DNA of 64,000 nucleotides from an uncultured Rhodospirillales bacterium (GTDB lineage: Bacteria > Pseudomonadota > Alphaproteobacteria > ATCC43930 > CGMCC-115725): positions 1 to 64,000 of the forward strand of contig CAIJOA010000042.1 in assembly GCA_903822185.1 (NCBI GenBank). The letters run 5' to 3'. Below are positions 1 to 8,237 of this stretch, piece by piece; the stretch's first letter is position 1, and each line of letters starts with the position of its first letter. The notes under the pieces were generated by a model. The model did not search any database, was not told the origin of the DNA, and worked only from the letters and a program-made list of their open reading frames with translations. The position numbers and the translations under genes were made by a program.

Positions 1-38
1 GCGGACGGACTGGATTGCTTCGCTACGCTCGCAATGAC
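1..38. repeat. Intergenic repeat family A, partial copy
   Basis: This is the right half of an element found in full at 15106-15188, 42249-42310 and 50646-50721. The shared core reads GGATTGCTTCG followed by CTCGCAATGAC. The left arm is cut off by the window edge. It lies just past the stop codon of the DUF2125 gene, as expected for a palindromic element that settles at gene ends. Confidence 0.7.
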
Positions 39-54
39 GATGAAAGAGTAAAGG

Positions 55-1080
55 CTACTGCCAGGGGATCGTTGGCACGTCGGCGATCTTGGCGGGGCCG
101 AGATAAATCTGCTGGCTTTGCAGGGTCATCGGCAGGGTGATCGCTTTTTGGCCGTCGGCGTTCGGTTTGGCCAAAAGGCCGAGGAACGATTTTGCGAGGC
201 CGGCCTGATCGGCTTTCAAGGTACCGGTCATCACAGCGACATCGACGGCGGCATCCTGGCCGGTGATGGTCGCCGACAGCGCACCCTCGGGCTGCAGGTT
301 GCGATCGAGCGCCAGCGTGCCGTTGGCATCGACCAGCAGCGAGCCCCAACGCAGCCGCAGATATCCCAGCTCGATCGTGCCGCCGTCGCTGCGCCACTGA
401 TTGAGTGCGGGCACGAAGGCGCCGGGCGGCAAAGCGCCTTTCAACTGCGCCGAAAAAGAAAGCCCCGACAAGGTATCGCCGAAACCGGGCAGGGGAGACG
501 GCAGCTTGGTCTGGTTGATCTGCAGTGACGCACCCAGGGCGATGCCGGTGTGGTCGCGCGGCGGGACGGCCGGCACGTCGAGATGCGCTTCGGCGTCGCC
601 GATGCTGATGGCTTGCGCTGCGCCGATGCCGCCTAGATTGCGCGCGATGATATCGATCGACGTGCCCTGATCGTCGTCATTGTGGAACTCGCCGTCGAGA
701 TGCGCCGCATCGAAGCCGCCGGTGCCGGTGGTTTCGACCAGCCGCGCGCCTTGCGGTGCGCTGAATTCCCAATGATGCAGATTCCAGGGCTTCGCCCAAA
801 CCAGCAATTCCGGGGCGCTCATCGCGACCGGGACCGGCCGCAACGCGCCATAGCTGGCATTGGTAAAACGAAAACGGAAGGCGACGGGGAAACCATCGAT
901 GTCGGCGTTGTCCCAATGGGTCGGATAACCCTCGGCCGCCCGCGCCTGCGCCCAGGGCACCAACTGATCGCGCAACACGCCGGCCATGTAATACCAATAG
1001 CCCGCATAGCCGACCAAGGCGATCAGGACCAAGGCGGTCATCGACAAAACCAGACGGCGAAACGACGACGAAGAGTGCAT
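55..1080 (-). CDS. DUF2125 domain-containing protein
   Basis: A 341-residue protein with an N-terminal membrane segment at about residues 9-32 (VLSMTALVLIALVGYAGYWYY), followed by a long soluble part rich in short beta-like segments. This layout, and the motif around WAQARAAEGYPTHW, fit the DUF2125 family found mainly in Alphaproteobacteria; its function is not known. The protein is probably anchored in the inner membrane with its bulk in the periplasm. The start is an ATG at 1080. It lies about 50 bases downstream of nrdJ on the same strand, so the two may be co-transcribed, but nothing suggests a shared function. Confidence 0.8.
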   Translation of the reverse strand: MHSSSSFRRLVLSMTALVLIALVGYAGYWYYMAGVLRDQLVPWAQARAAEGYPTHWDNADIDGFPVAFRFRFTNASYGALRPVPVAMSAPELLVWAKPWNLHHWEFSAPQGARLVETTGTGGFDAAHLDGEFHNDDDQGTSIDIIARNLGGIGAAQAISIGDAEAHLDVPAVPPRDHTGIALGASLQINQTKLPSPLPGFGDTLSGLSFSAQLKGALPPGAFVPALNQWRSDGGTIELGYLRLRWGSLLVDANGTLALDRNLQPEGALSATITGQDAAVDVAVMTGTLKADQAGLAKSFLGLLAKPNADGQKAITLPMTLQSQQIYLGPAKIADVPTIPWQ

Positions 1081-1132
1081 GGATCGATTCTAGAAGACGC
1101 GGCGCCCGCGGTCGATTACGTCTTTGTGCCGC

Positions 1133-3466
1133 TTACCCACATTTCGAATAATCGCAGCTCGTGCATTGATCGCAGCCTTCGAGGCGGATCAGCGCTGCCT
1201 GGCCGCATCGCGGGCATTGCGACAGGCGTGTCGTCGCATTGGACAGGTTCGCATTGGTCAGATTGACGACCTGACGTTGCTCGGTGTCGTCGGGCTTGCG
1301 CTCACCTTTCGCCGCGATGAAGCCGATATCGATCATGTGACGCTCGATCACGTCGCCGATCGCGGCCAGCAGCGACGGAACGTAATGGCCGCCCATCCAG
1401 GCGCCGCCGCGCGGGTCGAACACGGCTTTCAACTCCTCGACCACGAACGAAACATCGCCGCCGCGCCGGAAGACGGCGCTGATCATGCGGGTCAGCGCGA
1501 CCGTCCAGGCGTAATGCTCCATGTTCTTCGAGTTGATGAAAATCTCGAAGGGACGGCGGCGGCCGTCCTGGACGATATCGTTGAGGGTGATGTAGAGCGC
1601 GTGCTCGCTTTGCGGCCAGGCGACTTTGTAGGTATTGCCGGGCAGGGCCTCGGGCCGGTCCAGGGGCTGCGTCATATAAACGACGCCGCCGGCTTCATAG
1701 ACGTCCTTCGGCTTGGGCCGCGGTGCGGGCAAGGGCAGCTCGCGTTGATCGGTCGTGTCGGGGGCGACCTCGCTTTTCACTTCCAGCACCGAGCCGGTGA
1801 TGTCGTTCGGGCGATAGGTGGTGCAGCCTTTGCAGCCCAGTTCATAGGCCTGCAAATAAACGTCCTTGAATTGCTCGAACGGGAAATCGACCGGGACGTT
1901 GATCGTCTTCGAGATCGAGCTGTCGATATATTTCTGCACGGCGGCCTGCATCACGACATGGTCGGACGGGGCGAGCGACTGCGCATCGACGAAATAATCC
2001 GGCAACGGCGCATCCTCGCCCTTGAGGCGATGGAAGGCGCGATAGGCGTGGTCGGAAACTTCTTCTTCCTTACGGCTGCCGTCGGGAAGAAGAACCTTGC
2101 GCGTGTATCGAAAGCTGAAGATCGGCTCGAGCCCGGACGAAACATTGTCGGCGAAGATCGAGATCGTGCCGGTCGGGGCGACCGAGGTGAGAAGGGCGTT
2201 TCGGATGCCGTACGTCGCGATCGCCTCGCGCAGATCGGCATCGAATCCCCGCACCGTTTCACCGGCCAGATAAGCGTCTTTGTCGAAGAGCGGGAAGGGG
2301 CCTTTCTCGACCGCCAACTGTACCGATGCGAAATAAGCCGCGCGTTGGATGGCTTTCATCCAGCGTTCCGTGGCTTCGACCGCCGGCGCCGCGCCGTAGC
2401 GCAAGCCGCACATGATCAGCGCATCGGCAAGCCCAGTGACGCCGAGTCCGATGCGGCGTTTGGCGCGCGCCTCGGCAGCTTGTTCCTCCAGCGGAAAGCG
2501 TGAAGCGTCGATCGCATTGTCGAGCATGCGGATGGCTAGCGGCACGACGCGTTTCAATTCGTCGAGGTCGAGCTGTGCCGCCTCGGTGAAAGGTTCTTTC
2601 ACCAGCGCGGCGAGGTTTATCGAACCGAGAAGGCACGCCCCGTAAGGCGGCAGGGGCTGCTCGCCGCAGGGATTGGTCGCGGCGATGCTCTCGCAATAAT
2701 GCAGATTGTTCCGCTGATTGATGCGGTCGATGAAGATGACGCCCGGTTCGGCATAGGCGTAGGTCGCGCGCATGATCTGGTCCCACAATTCGCGCGCGGG
2801 CAAGACTTTGTAGGTGGTGCCGGTAAAACGCAGCTCCCACGGCGCGTCTTCCTTCACCGCCGTCATGAAGGCATCGGTGACGAGGACCGAAAGATTGAAC
2901 ATGCGCAGCCGTCCCGGCGTGCGCTTGGCCTCGATGAAGGCTTCGATATCGGGATGGTCGCAACGCATCGTCGCCATCATCGCACCGCGGCGATAGCCGG
3001 CGCTCATGATGGTCCGGCACATCGCGTCCCAGACATCCATGAAGGACAGCGGTCCCGAGGCATCCGCGCCGACGCCTTTGACCGGCGCGCCCTTCGGGCG
3101 AAGGGTCGAGAAATCGTAGCCGATACCGCCGCCTTGCTGCATCGTCAGAGCCGCCTCGCGCAGATGGGCGAAGATGCCGGCCATGTCGTCCGGGATAGTG
3201 CCCATGACGAAGCAATTGAACAGCGTCACGGCCCGGCCGGTGCCGGCCCCGGCAACGATCCGGCCCGCCGGCAGGAATTTGAAATCGGCCAGCGCCTCGG
3301 CAAAGCGCGGCATCCAGGTCGTGGGGTCCTGTTCGGGCTCGGCGAGGGCGGTGGCGATCCGGTCCCAGGTGTCCTCGATGGTTTTGTCCACGGCAGCGCC
3401 GTCCGGCCCTTTGAGCCGGTATTTCATGTCCCAGATCTGTTGGGAGATCGACGCAACGCTTGCCAT
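1133..3466 (-). CDS. nrdJ: Adenosylcobalamin-dependent ribonucleotide reductase (class II)
   Basis: This enzyme makes deoxyribonucleotides from ribonucleotides using an adenosylcobalamin radical, so it works with or without oxygen. The catalytic barrel carries the active-site motif NPCGEQPL and the upstream LFNCF cysteine. The region after about residue 600 (NTYKVAWPQSEHALYITLND onward) is a TSCPD domain, and the tail is cysteine-rich (CPRCG, CDQCTSC, SKCG), fitting a redox or zinc-binding end. At 777 residues it is shorter than the roughly 1200-residue form common in Alphaproteobacteria. I chose the ATG at 3466, giving MASVASISQQ, because AAAGGA lies about 9 bases upstream; a GTG at 3511 would add 15 residues of low plausibility. 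A cobalamin adenosyltransferase that could supply the cofactor is at 22069-22629. Confidence 0.95.
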   Translation of the reverse strand: MASVASISQQIWDMKYRLKGPDGAAVDKTIEDTWDRIATALAEPEQDPTTWMPRFAEALADFKFLPAGRIVAGAGTGRAVTLFNCFVMGTIPDDMAGIFAHLREAALTMQQGGGIGYDFSTLRPKGAPVKGVGADASGPLSFMDVWDAMCRTIMSAGYRRGAMMATMRCDHPDIEAFIEAKRTPGRLRMFNLSVLVTDAFMTAVKEDAPWELRFTGTTYKVLPARELWDQIMRATYAYAEPGVIFIDRINQRNNLHYCESIAATNPCGEQPLPPYGACLLGSINLAALVKEPFTEAAQLDLDELKRVVPLAIRMLDNAIDASRFPLEEQAAEARAKRRIGLGVTGLADALIMCGLRYGAAPAVEATERWMKAIQRAAYFASVQLAVEKGPFPLFDKDAYLAGETVRGFDADLREAIATYGIRNALLTSVAPTGTISIFADNVSSGLEPIFSFRYTRKVLLPDGSRKEEEVSDHAYRAFHRLKGEDAPLPDYFVDAQSLAPSDHVVMQAAVQKYIDSSISKTINVPVDFPFEQFKDVYLQAYELGCKGCTTYRPNDITGSVLEVKSEVAPDTTDQRELPLPAPRPKPKDVYEAGGVVYMTQPLDRPEALPGNTYKVAWPQSEHALYITLNDIVQDGRRRPFEIFINSKNMEHYAWTVALTRMISAVFRRGGDVSFVVEELKAVFDPRGGAWMGGHYVPSLLAAIGDVIERHMIDIGFIAAKGERKPDDTEQRQVVNLTNANLSNATTRLSQCPRCGQAALIRLEGCDQCTSCDYSKCG

Positions 3467-3812
3467 GCCGCCGGTCCTTTGACGCAAAAGCGCCGCCCGG
3501 ACTCCCGGCACGGCCTTATTGATCAGGTGGAAATCGTTGATACCGCTATAAGCTGAACACTCTGCCTTCGAGGGTCAAGAGGTTTTGTTCTCTCTTTGTT
3601 TTCGGCGCTTTTAGGCACAGCGTTGCGCCTGACAAGTGCTTGGCCGGGCAGCGTTCTTGCGTTTATCCCCACTTTCCAACGGACAATCATCCACAGCCTT
3701 ATCCTCATCCCGCCAGGACGATAAACGAGGAACTTTCTCTATTTGGTAGAATTATACAAGCGCACCTCGAATTTTCGGCGTGGCCGTTACCCGTAATCGG
3801 AGGCTAGGCGTG
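3467..3812. other. Divergent intergenic region upstream of nrdJ
   Basis: A 346-base gap between nrdJ, leftward, and a small rightward gene. It holds three DnaA-box-like nonamers at 3663-3707, listed separately. An exact TATAAT lies on the minus strand at 3756-3751 and an overlapping TAGAAT on the plus strand at 3747-3752, but neither has a convincing -35 partner, so promoter positions are uncertain. I see no cobalamin riboswitch signature, no NrdR-box pair and no credible ORF. Confidence 0.5.
3663..3707 (+). promoter_or_regulatory. Cluster of three DnaA-box-like nonamers
   Basis: TTATCCCCA (3663-3671), TCATCCACA (3687-3695) and TTATCCTCA (3699-3707) each differ by one base from the DnaA box TTATCCACA. 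All point the same way and lie about 200-240 bases upstream of the nrdJ start. DnaA control of a ribonucleotide reductase promoter is known for nrdAB of Escherichia coli; applying it here is inference. Confidence 0.4.
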
Positions 3813-4007
3813 ATGGCGTGGTACCGGGCTTATTTCCTCAACGGCAAGCGTCACATCTCGGACGTCGAGGAGTTCAAAAGCGGGTCCGACGAACTGGCGA
3901 TGGTTCAGGCGCGTGATCTGCTGGCGCAACGGCGAGAGCATTTCGCTTTCGAGCTCTGGCAGGAAGCGCGGCCGGTTTATCTCGATCCGCAAAAGCGCGC
4001 GGTCTAA
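3813..4007 (+). CDS. Small hypothetical protein
   Basis: A 64-residue soluble protein beginning MAWYRAYFLNGKRHISDVEE, with no membrane segment and a mixed charged composition. I do not recognise a family; it resembles the short uncharacterised cytoplasmic proteins common in Alphaproteobacteria. The ATG at 3813 is preferred because GGAGG lies about 9 bases upstream; a GTG at 3780 in the same frame would add 11 residues. It converges on plsC and their last four bases overlap. Confidence rests on the ribosome-binding site and plausible composition only. Confidence 0.55.
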   Translation: MAWYRAYFLNGKRHISDVEEFKSGSDELAMVQARDLLAQRREHFAFELWQEARPVYLDPQKRAV

Positions 4008-4723
4008 GCCGCGGGACGGCTGGCGACCAGCCGTGTCGTCGCATCCTCGATCCGCCTTTCCAGTTCGGCCAACACCGCGCGGCGCTCGCCGCCCGCCGCA
4101 ATCGCCGGCAGTATTTCGACCGTGATCCGTCCCGGCCGGCGCAGGAATTGCCGGCGTCCCCAAAACAACCCCGAATTCACGGCGACCGGTACGATCGGCA
4201 CGTTGAGCCGCGTATAAAGCGCGGCGACGCCGGCCTGATAGGGCACCTTGGTTCCGACCGCGGTGCGCGTCCCTTCGGGGAAAATGAAAATCGGCCGGCC
4301 TTGCGCCATTGCCTCTTCGCACGCGGCAATCATCCGCTTCAAAGCTTTCGCGCCGCCCTTGCGGTCGATCGGGATCATGCCGGACTTGATCGCGTACCAG
4401 CCATAGAACGGCAGGAAGCCCAACTCGCGCTTGATGACCATCGCCGGGTCGCGAAACAGCAAAGGCGCAGCGAAAGTGTCCCACGCCGATTGATGTTTCA
4501 TCGCGATGATGACCGGACCGGGCGGCAGGTTCTCGCGGCCGATCACTTCATGATCGAGCCCGGCGCAGACGCGCAGCAGCCACAGCGAGCCGGCCGACCA
4601 GACCGTGCCGAAGCGCATCATCCAGCGCCACGGCGCGATGAGCAGCGGCAAGCCGGCAAAGGCGAACAGCCAGGTCCAAATATAAAAGAACAGCTGAAAG
4701 ACCAGCGAGCGGAGCAGGGTCAA
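4004..4723 (-). CDS. plsC: 1-acyl-sn-glycerol-3-phosphate acyltransferase
   Basis: The enzyme adds the second acyl chain to lysophosphatidic acid, giving phosphatidic acid for membrane lipids. The family's catalytic H-x4-D is at residues 77-82 (HQSAWD), and the glycerol-phosphate-binding motif FPEGTR is at 148-153. Residues 7-30 form a hydrophobic N-terminal anchor. The 239-residue length is normal. The start is a TTG at 4723 that overlaps the stop of the upstream YdcF gene (TTGA), so the two are probably translationally coupled. It ends a leftward run ftsE-ftsX-ydcF-plsC. Confidence 0.92.
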   Translation of the reverse strand: MTLLRSLVFQLFFYIWTWLFAFAGLPLLIAPWRWMMRFGTVWSAGSLWLLRVCAGLDHEVIGRENLPPGPVIIAMKHQSAWDTFAAPLLFRDPAMVIKRELGFLPFYGWYAIKSGMIPIDRKGGAKALKRMIAACEEAMAQGRPIFIFPEGTRTAVGTKVPYQAGVAALYTRLNVPIVPVAVNSGLFWGRRQFLRRPGRITVEILPAIAAGGERRAVLAELERRIEDATTRLVASRPAA

Positions 4724-5331
4724 TCGCCGGCTCCCGCCGGTGTCGAAAAGACCGGCATCAACGGTCGCGCCAGCGCGGCGAGATATTTGCTGTATTCACC
4801 GGCCAACAGCAGCGTGGCGTTGCGCGTTCGCCACCACGGATTCTGCCGCAGGAATTCCGGAAAGACCGGATGGGGAAGAATTTCGACGTCGGGCATGACA
4901 CGCGTGAATTCCAAAATGCTGCGAGGCATGTGATAGCTCGCCGTGACGAGGCGAAGCGAGTGGAAACCTTCGGCCTCCATCCACTGATCGGTTTCGAGCG
5001 CGTTGCCGGTGGTATTATCGGCCTCATGGCCTAAGACGACGCAGCAGGCAAGACTCTCGGGCGATTGCCGCGATACATGCAGCAGCTCGTTCACATCGAC
5101 GCCGCGATAGACGCCGGAAATGAAAAGCTTCTTGGCGCGGCCCGCCGCGAGAAGCTGCAGCCCTTCCTCCACGCGCAGGCTGCCGCCGGTCAGGACGACG
5201 ATCGCGTCGGTCTGGCGCGCGGGATCGGCGGCGGCCTTCGGCAGGGTCGCAGTGAAGCGCCAAAAGCCGATGCACCATAAAACGACCAGAAGAAGCGCCA
5301 ACCGGATCGTGACGCGGAAGAAACGCCTCAT
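4720..5331 (-). CDS. YdcF/ElyC/SanA-family protein (DUF218)
   Basis: A 203-residue protein with one N-terminal membrane helix (residues 8-25) and a DUF218 domain. The motif TDAIVVLTGGSLRVEEGLQL and the later TASYHMPRS are typical of this family, whose members affect envelope integrity; the biochemical activity is not settled. It lies 13 bases after ftsX and overlaps plsC by four bases, so it belongs to the same envelope-related transcription unit. The start is an ATG at 5331. Confidence 0.85.
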   Translation of the reverse strand: MRRFFRVTIRLALLLVVLWCIGFWRFTATLPKAAADPARQTDAIVVLTGGSLRVEEGLQLLAAGRAKKLFISGVYRGVDVNELLHVSRQSPESLACCVVLGHEADNTTGNALETDQWMEAEGFHSLRLVTASYHMPRSILEFTRVMPDVEILPHPVFPEFLRQNPWWRTRNATLLLAGEYSKYLAALARPLMPVFSTPAGAGD

Positions 5332-5344
5332 GACACGAACGGCA

Positions 5345-6232
5345 TCATGGCAGTCGGGCGAGCGCCCGCATGACGGTCAGTCGTGCCGTGATCATCGCGG
5401 CCAGCGCGGCGATCACCGGCAACGCGGCCAGCGTGCCCCATTGCCACAGGACGAGATGCAGGTCGGGCAATAATTTCGCCTGTTCGCCGAGTACCGACGT
5501 GGCGCGCGCGACATGGCCGAGACCCCAGACTGTCGCGGCGGCCAATACTAATCCGCCAAGCCCGCCGGCAAATCCCAGCCGTAAGGCCTCGCGCTGAAAT
5601 TGCCGCGCGATATAGCCGTCGCGCGCGCCGAGGCCGTGCAGCAGCTCGATGACATCGCGATGGACGGCAAGCCCGGCGCGGGTCGTGAACACCACCGTCA
5701 GCACCGAGGCCGCGCTGACCATCAGCACGATGGCGAGGCCGGTTGCTTCGACCGTCAGGGCCAGGGTGTAGAGCCGGTCGAGCCATTGCTGATGATCGTC
5801 CAGCACTGCGCCCGGCGCCGCCGCGACGAGTTTCGTCTTCAGCGCCGGAAGATCGGGCCGCGCCCCGGCAACGACATGCAGATCGATCAATCGCGGCAGC
5901 GATAATTCCTGCACCGCGACGCTGTTGCCGAGCCATGGCTCCAGCAGCTTTGCCTCGGCGGCGCGATCCATCGCTTGCGCGCTGGCGATGCCCGGCGTCG
6001 TGCGCAGCAGCGTGACGACCGACGTAACGACCGGCTCGGCCGTGCCGGCGGGCAATTCGACGGTCATGGTGCCGGCAAGGCCGCGATCCCAATTCTGCAG
6101 CATGCCGTGCAGCGCCAGCATGCCGGCGATGGCCAGCGCGGCGAGATAGACCGTCGGCCCGATCAGCCAGGGCAGCATGCGCGACGTGCCGTCACGCTGC
6201 AGCGGAATGTCGTTGCTGCTGCGCCCGATCAT
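5345..6232 (-). CDS. ftsX: Cell division protein FtsX (ABC permease-like)
   Basis: FtsX partners FtsE at the division site and, in studied bacteria, passes a signal across the membrane to cell-wall hydrolases. The protein has an N-terminal membrane segment (about residues 20-44), a periplasmic domain (about 45-165) and three further membrane segments to the C terminus, the usual FtsX plan. At 295 residues it is of normal size. Its ATG overlaps the stop of ftsE (ATGA), the classic coupled arrangement. Confidence 0.93.
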   Translation of the reverse strand: MIGRSSNDIPLQRDGTSRMLPWLIGPTVYLAALAIAGMLALHGMLQNWDRGLAGTMTVELPAGTAEPVVTSVVTLLRTTPGIASAQAMDRAAEAKLLEPWLGNSVAVQELSLPRLIDLHVVAGARPDLPALKTKLVAAAPGAVLDDHQQWLDRLYTLALTVEATGLAIVLMVSAASVLTVVFTTRAGLAVHRDVIELLHGLGARDGYIARQFQREALRLGFAGGLGGLVLAAATVWGLGHVARATSVLGEQAKLLPDLHLVLWQWGTLAALPVIAALAAMITARLTVMRALARLP

Positions 6233-6885
6233 AGGCTGCTTAACTCGCCGTTTTCGAGATGCAGCCGGCCGAGGCCCGATTGCCGCGCCATGGTTTCGTT
6301 ATGGGTCGCGAACACCATGGTGGTGCCCAGCTTGTTCAATTCCTCGAACAGCCGCAGCAGCCGCAGCGCCATCTCGTCATCGACATTGCCGGTCGGCTCG
6401 TCGGCCAGCAGCAATTGCGGCCGGGTGATCACGGCGCGGGCGATGGCGATACGCTGCTGTTGCCCGCCCGAGAGGGTCGGCGGCCGGGCGTTGAGCTTGT
6501 CGGCCAATCCGACCCATTCCAACAATTCGGTGACATTCTGGCGAATCTTGGCCTCGGCCATGCCGGCGACTCGCAGCGGCAAGGCGACATTGTCGAACGC
6601 CGATAGATGGTCCAGCAGCCGGAAATCCTGAAACACGACCCCGATCTTGCGCCGCAGCGGGGCCAGCGCCTTGCGCTTGAGGCGGGATATATCCTGGTCG
6701 AACAGGGTGATCAGGCCCCGCGTCGGCCGGTCGGCGAGATAAATCAGGCGGAGCAAGGTCGATTTGCCCGCGCCGCTGGGCCCGGTGAGGAAATGGAACG
6801 ATCCCGGCTCGAGATTGAGGTTGACGTCGCGCAGCACCTCGGGCCCCGTCCCGTACCGCATGCCGACATTCTCGAACCGTATCAC
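6229..6885 (-). CDS. ftsE: Cell division ATP-binding protein FtsE
   Basis: FtsE is the ATPase of the FtsEX complex on the inner face of the membrane. Walker A is at residues 35-43 (GPSGAGKST), the ABC signature is [14 protein letters not shown] and Walker B is [12 protein letters not shown], with the His switch in FATHNE. It is 218 residues long. The start is a GTG at 6885 with AGGAG upstream. It heads the leftward ftsE-ftsX-ydcF-plsC run and faces a divergent zinc-ribbon gene across about 160 bases, which must hold promoters for both directions; no clear promoter could be read there. Confidence 0.95.
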   Translation of the reverse strand: MIRFENVGMRYGTGPEVLRDVNLNLEPGSFHFLTGPSGAGKSTLLRLIYLADRPTRGLITLFDQDISRLKRKALAPLRRKIGVVFQDFRLLDHLSAFDNVALPLRVAGMAEAKIRQNVTELLEWVGLADKLNARPPTLSGGQQQRIAIARAVITRPQLLLADEPTGNVDDEMALRLLRLFEELNKLGTTMVFATHNETMARQSGLGRLHLENGELSSL

Positions 6886-7047
6886 GCGGGGCTTGCTCCT
6901 TCGCCGCGGACGAATCCGCCATCAAATATATGCCCGGCAACATGGCATGGGTGGGGCGCTGCCGTAAAGCGCATGGCCTTCCTTGCCTCTATCCCTCTGT
7001 CTCCCTTATAAGAATGGCTGGAAAACGCCGAAGGTCCTTCGCGGTCG

Positions 7048-7719
7048 ATGATCCTCACCTGCGAGAATTGCTCAAAACGCTATCTGGTCGATCCCCGTGC
7101 GCTTGGCGGGAATGGCCGGCGCGTGCGTTGCGCCTCCTGTAGCCACACCTGGTTTCAGGTCCCGTCCGAGGATGCGGAACAGCTCGAGCTGCCGCCGCTG
7201 CCGGAACAGGCGCCGATTGTCCGAATGACCAGCGATACGCCGCGCCGGATACAGCTTCCGGCCGTGAAGCCGGCCAGCGCGCGCAGCCGCTATATCCGCT
7301 GGGGCTTCATCGCCCTTGTCGTCCTGTTGGTGCTCTGGGGCCTGATCGGCGGCCGCGGCGCGATCATGCGGACGCTGCCCTTCACGACGAAGATCTATTC
7401 CATGATCGGTCTCGGCCCGACCCTGCCGGGCTATGGCCTCGAATTGCGCAAGGTGACGCCGTCGCGCAGCGTCGAGAACGGTGCGCCGGCCCTCGCGATC
7501 GACGGCGAAGTCGCCAATATCAGTTCGGCCACCCGCGACGTGCCGCAACTGCGCGTCGCTCTGCGCGATGCCAATGATCACGAACTTCAGGTCTGGACCA
7601 TCACCGTGACCGAACAGCGTTTGCTGGCAGGCGCGACGGTGTCATTCCACACCTCGATCCAGCAACCGCCGGATGGCGCGACCGGCGTGATCGTCAGTTT
7701 CGTCGGCGCCGGCGGCTGA
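7048..7719 (+). CDS. MJ0042-type zinc-ribbon protein with DUF3426 domain
   Basis: A 223-residue protein with two CxxC pairs near the N terminus (CENC and CASC, about residues 5-31) forming an MJ0042-type zinc ribbon. A linker follows, then one membrane segment at about 86-105 (WGFIALVVLLVLWGLIGG) and a C-terminal DUF3426 domain. The expected topology is a cytoplasmic zinc ribbon and a periplasmic C-terminal domain. The family is widespread in Proteobacteria without assigned function; its position beside ftsEX recurs in Alphaproteobacteria. It starts with ATG and is followed after 10 bases by the CpdR-like gene. Confidence 0.85.
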   Translation: MILTCENCSKRYLVDPRALGGNGRRVRCASCSHTWFQVPSEDAEQLELPPLPEQAPIVRMTSDTPRRIQLPAVKPASARSRYIRWGFIALVVLLVLWGLIGGRGAIMRTLPFTTKIYSMIGLGPTLPGYGLELRKVTPSRSVENGAPALAIDGEVANISSATRDVPQLRVALRDANDHELQVWTITVTEQRLLAGATVSFHTSIQQPPDGATGVIVSFVGAGG

Positions 7720-7729
7720 TCGCTTCGCG

Positions 7730-8089
7730 ATGGCGAAGATCCTTCTCGCCGAAGACGAACGCGCCGTCAGCGAATTCGTCACCCGCGCGCTGATTCATCA
7801 CGGCCACAGCGTCAAACCCGTCTATGACGGCTCGGCCGCGCTCGCGGCGCTGGGTGCCGAACCCTACGATCTATTGCTGACCGATATCGTGATGCCGGGC
7901 CTCGACGGCATCGCTCTCGCCTTGAAGGCGAGCAAGGATCATCCCGATATGAAGATCCTGCTGATGACCGGCTTCTCCGCCGAACGCCAACGCGCGCATA
8001 ATCTCGAAGCGCTGGTCCACCGTGTGATCATGAAACCCTTCACGCTGGACGAAATCGCCACCGCTGTGGTCGAGACGCTGGCAGCCTGA
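7730..8089 (+). CDS. Single-domain response regulator, CpdR-like
   Basis: A 119-residue receiver domain with no output domain. The acidic pocket is EDE near residue 8, the phospho-acceptor Asp lies in LLLTDIVMPGLDG (about residue 47), and the conserved Lys is in IMKPF near residue 103. Length and sequence resemble CpdR, which in Caulobacter controls ClpXP-dependent proteolysis through its phosphorylation state; that role here is inferred. It lies 10 bases after the zinc-ribbon gene and is probably co-transcribed. It is the only signalling protein in the window. Confidence 0.85.
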   Translation: MAKILLAEDERAVSEFVTRALIHHGHSVKPVYDGSAALAALGAEPYDLLLTDIVMPGLDGIALALKASKDHPDMKILLMTGFSAERQRAHNLEALVHRVIMKPFTLDEIATAVVETLAA

Positions 8090-8100
8090 TTTCTTGAATC

Positions 8101-8235
8101 TTCTCCGCCCGCGTGCGGGGGAGAGGGCAGGGTGAGGTGGGTCGAAGAACGCAAGCGGCAGTGAGATGGAAAGACACCTCACCCTCCCATTGCTTCGCAA
8201 CGGGCCCCTCCCTCTCCCCTAAAGCGGAGAGGGGT
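8101..8235. repeat. Intergenic repeat family B, copy 1
   Basis: The element contains GGGGGAGAGGGCAGGGTGAGG and, about 40 bases later, the inverted partner CACCTCACCCTCCC with CCCTCTCCCC, ending in GCGGAGAGGGG. Three related copies lie at 12089-12194, 14272-14380 and 38824-38920. It fills the space between the convergent CpdR-like and TIGR02302 genes and could fold as a long hairpin in either transcript. Confidence 0.75.
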
Positions 8236-8237
8236 AT

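Noticed and set aside
1124-2503. Long open frame on the plus strand opposite nrdJ
   Set aside because: High G+C antisense frame; Arg- and Asp-rich with no family match, while nrdJ on the other strand is certain.
2259-3215. Long second frame on the minus strand within nrdJ
   Set aside because: Composition is Arg/His/Ala-rich and it overlaps the catalytic domain of nrdJ throughout.
3467-3812. Cobalamin riboswitch upstream of nrdJ
   Set aside because: No B12-box or conserved core could be found on either strand.
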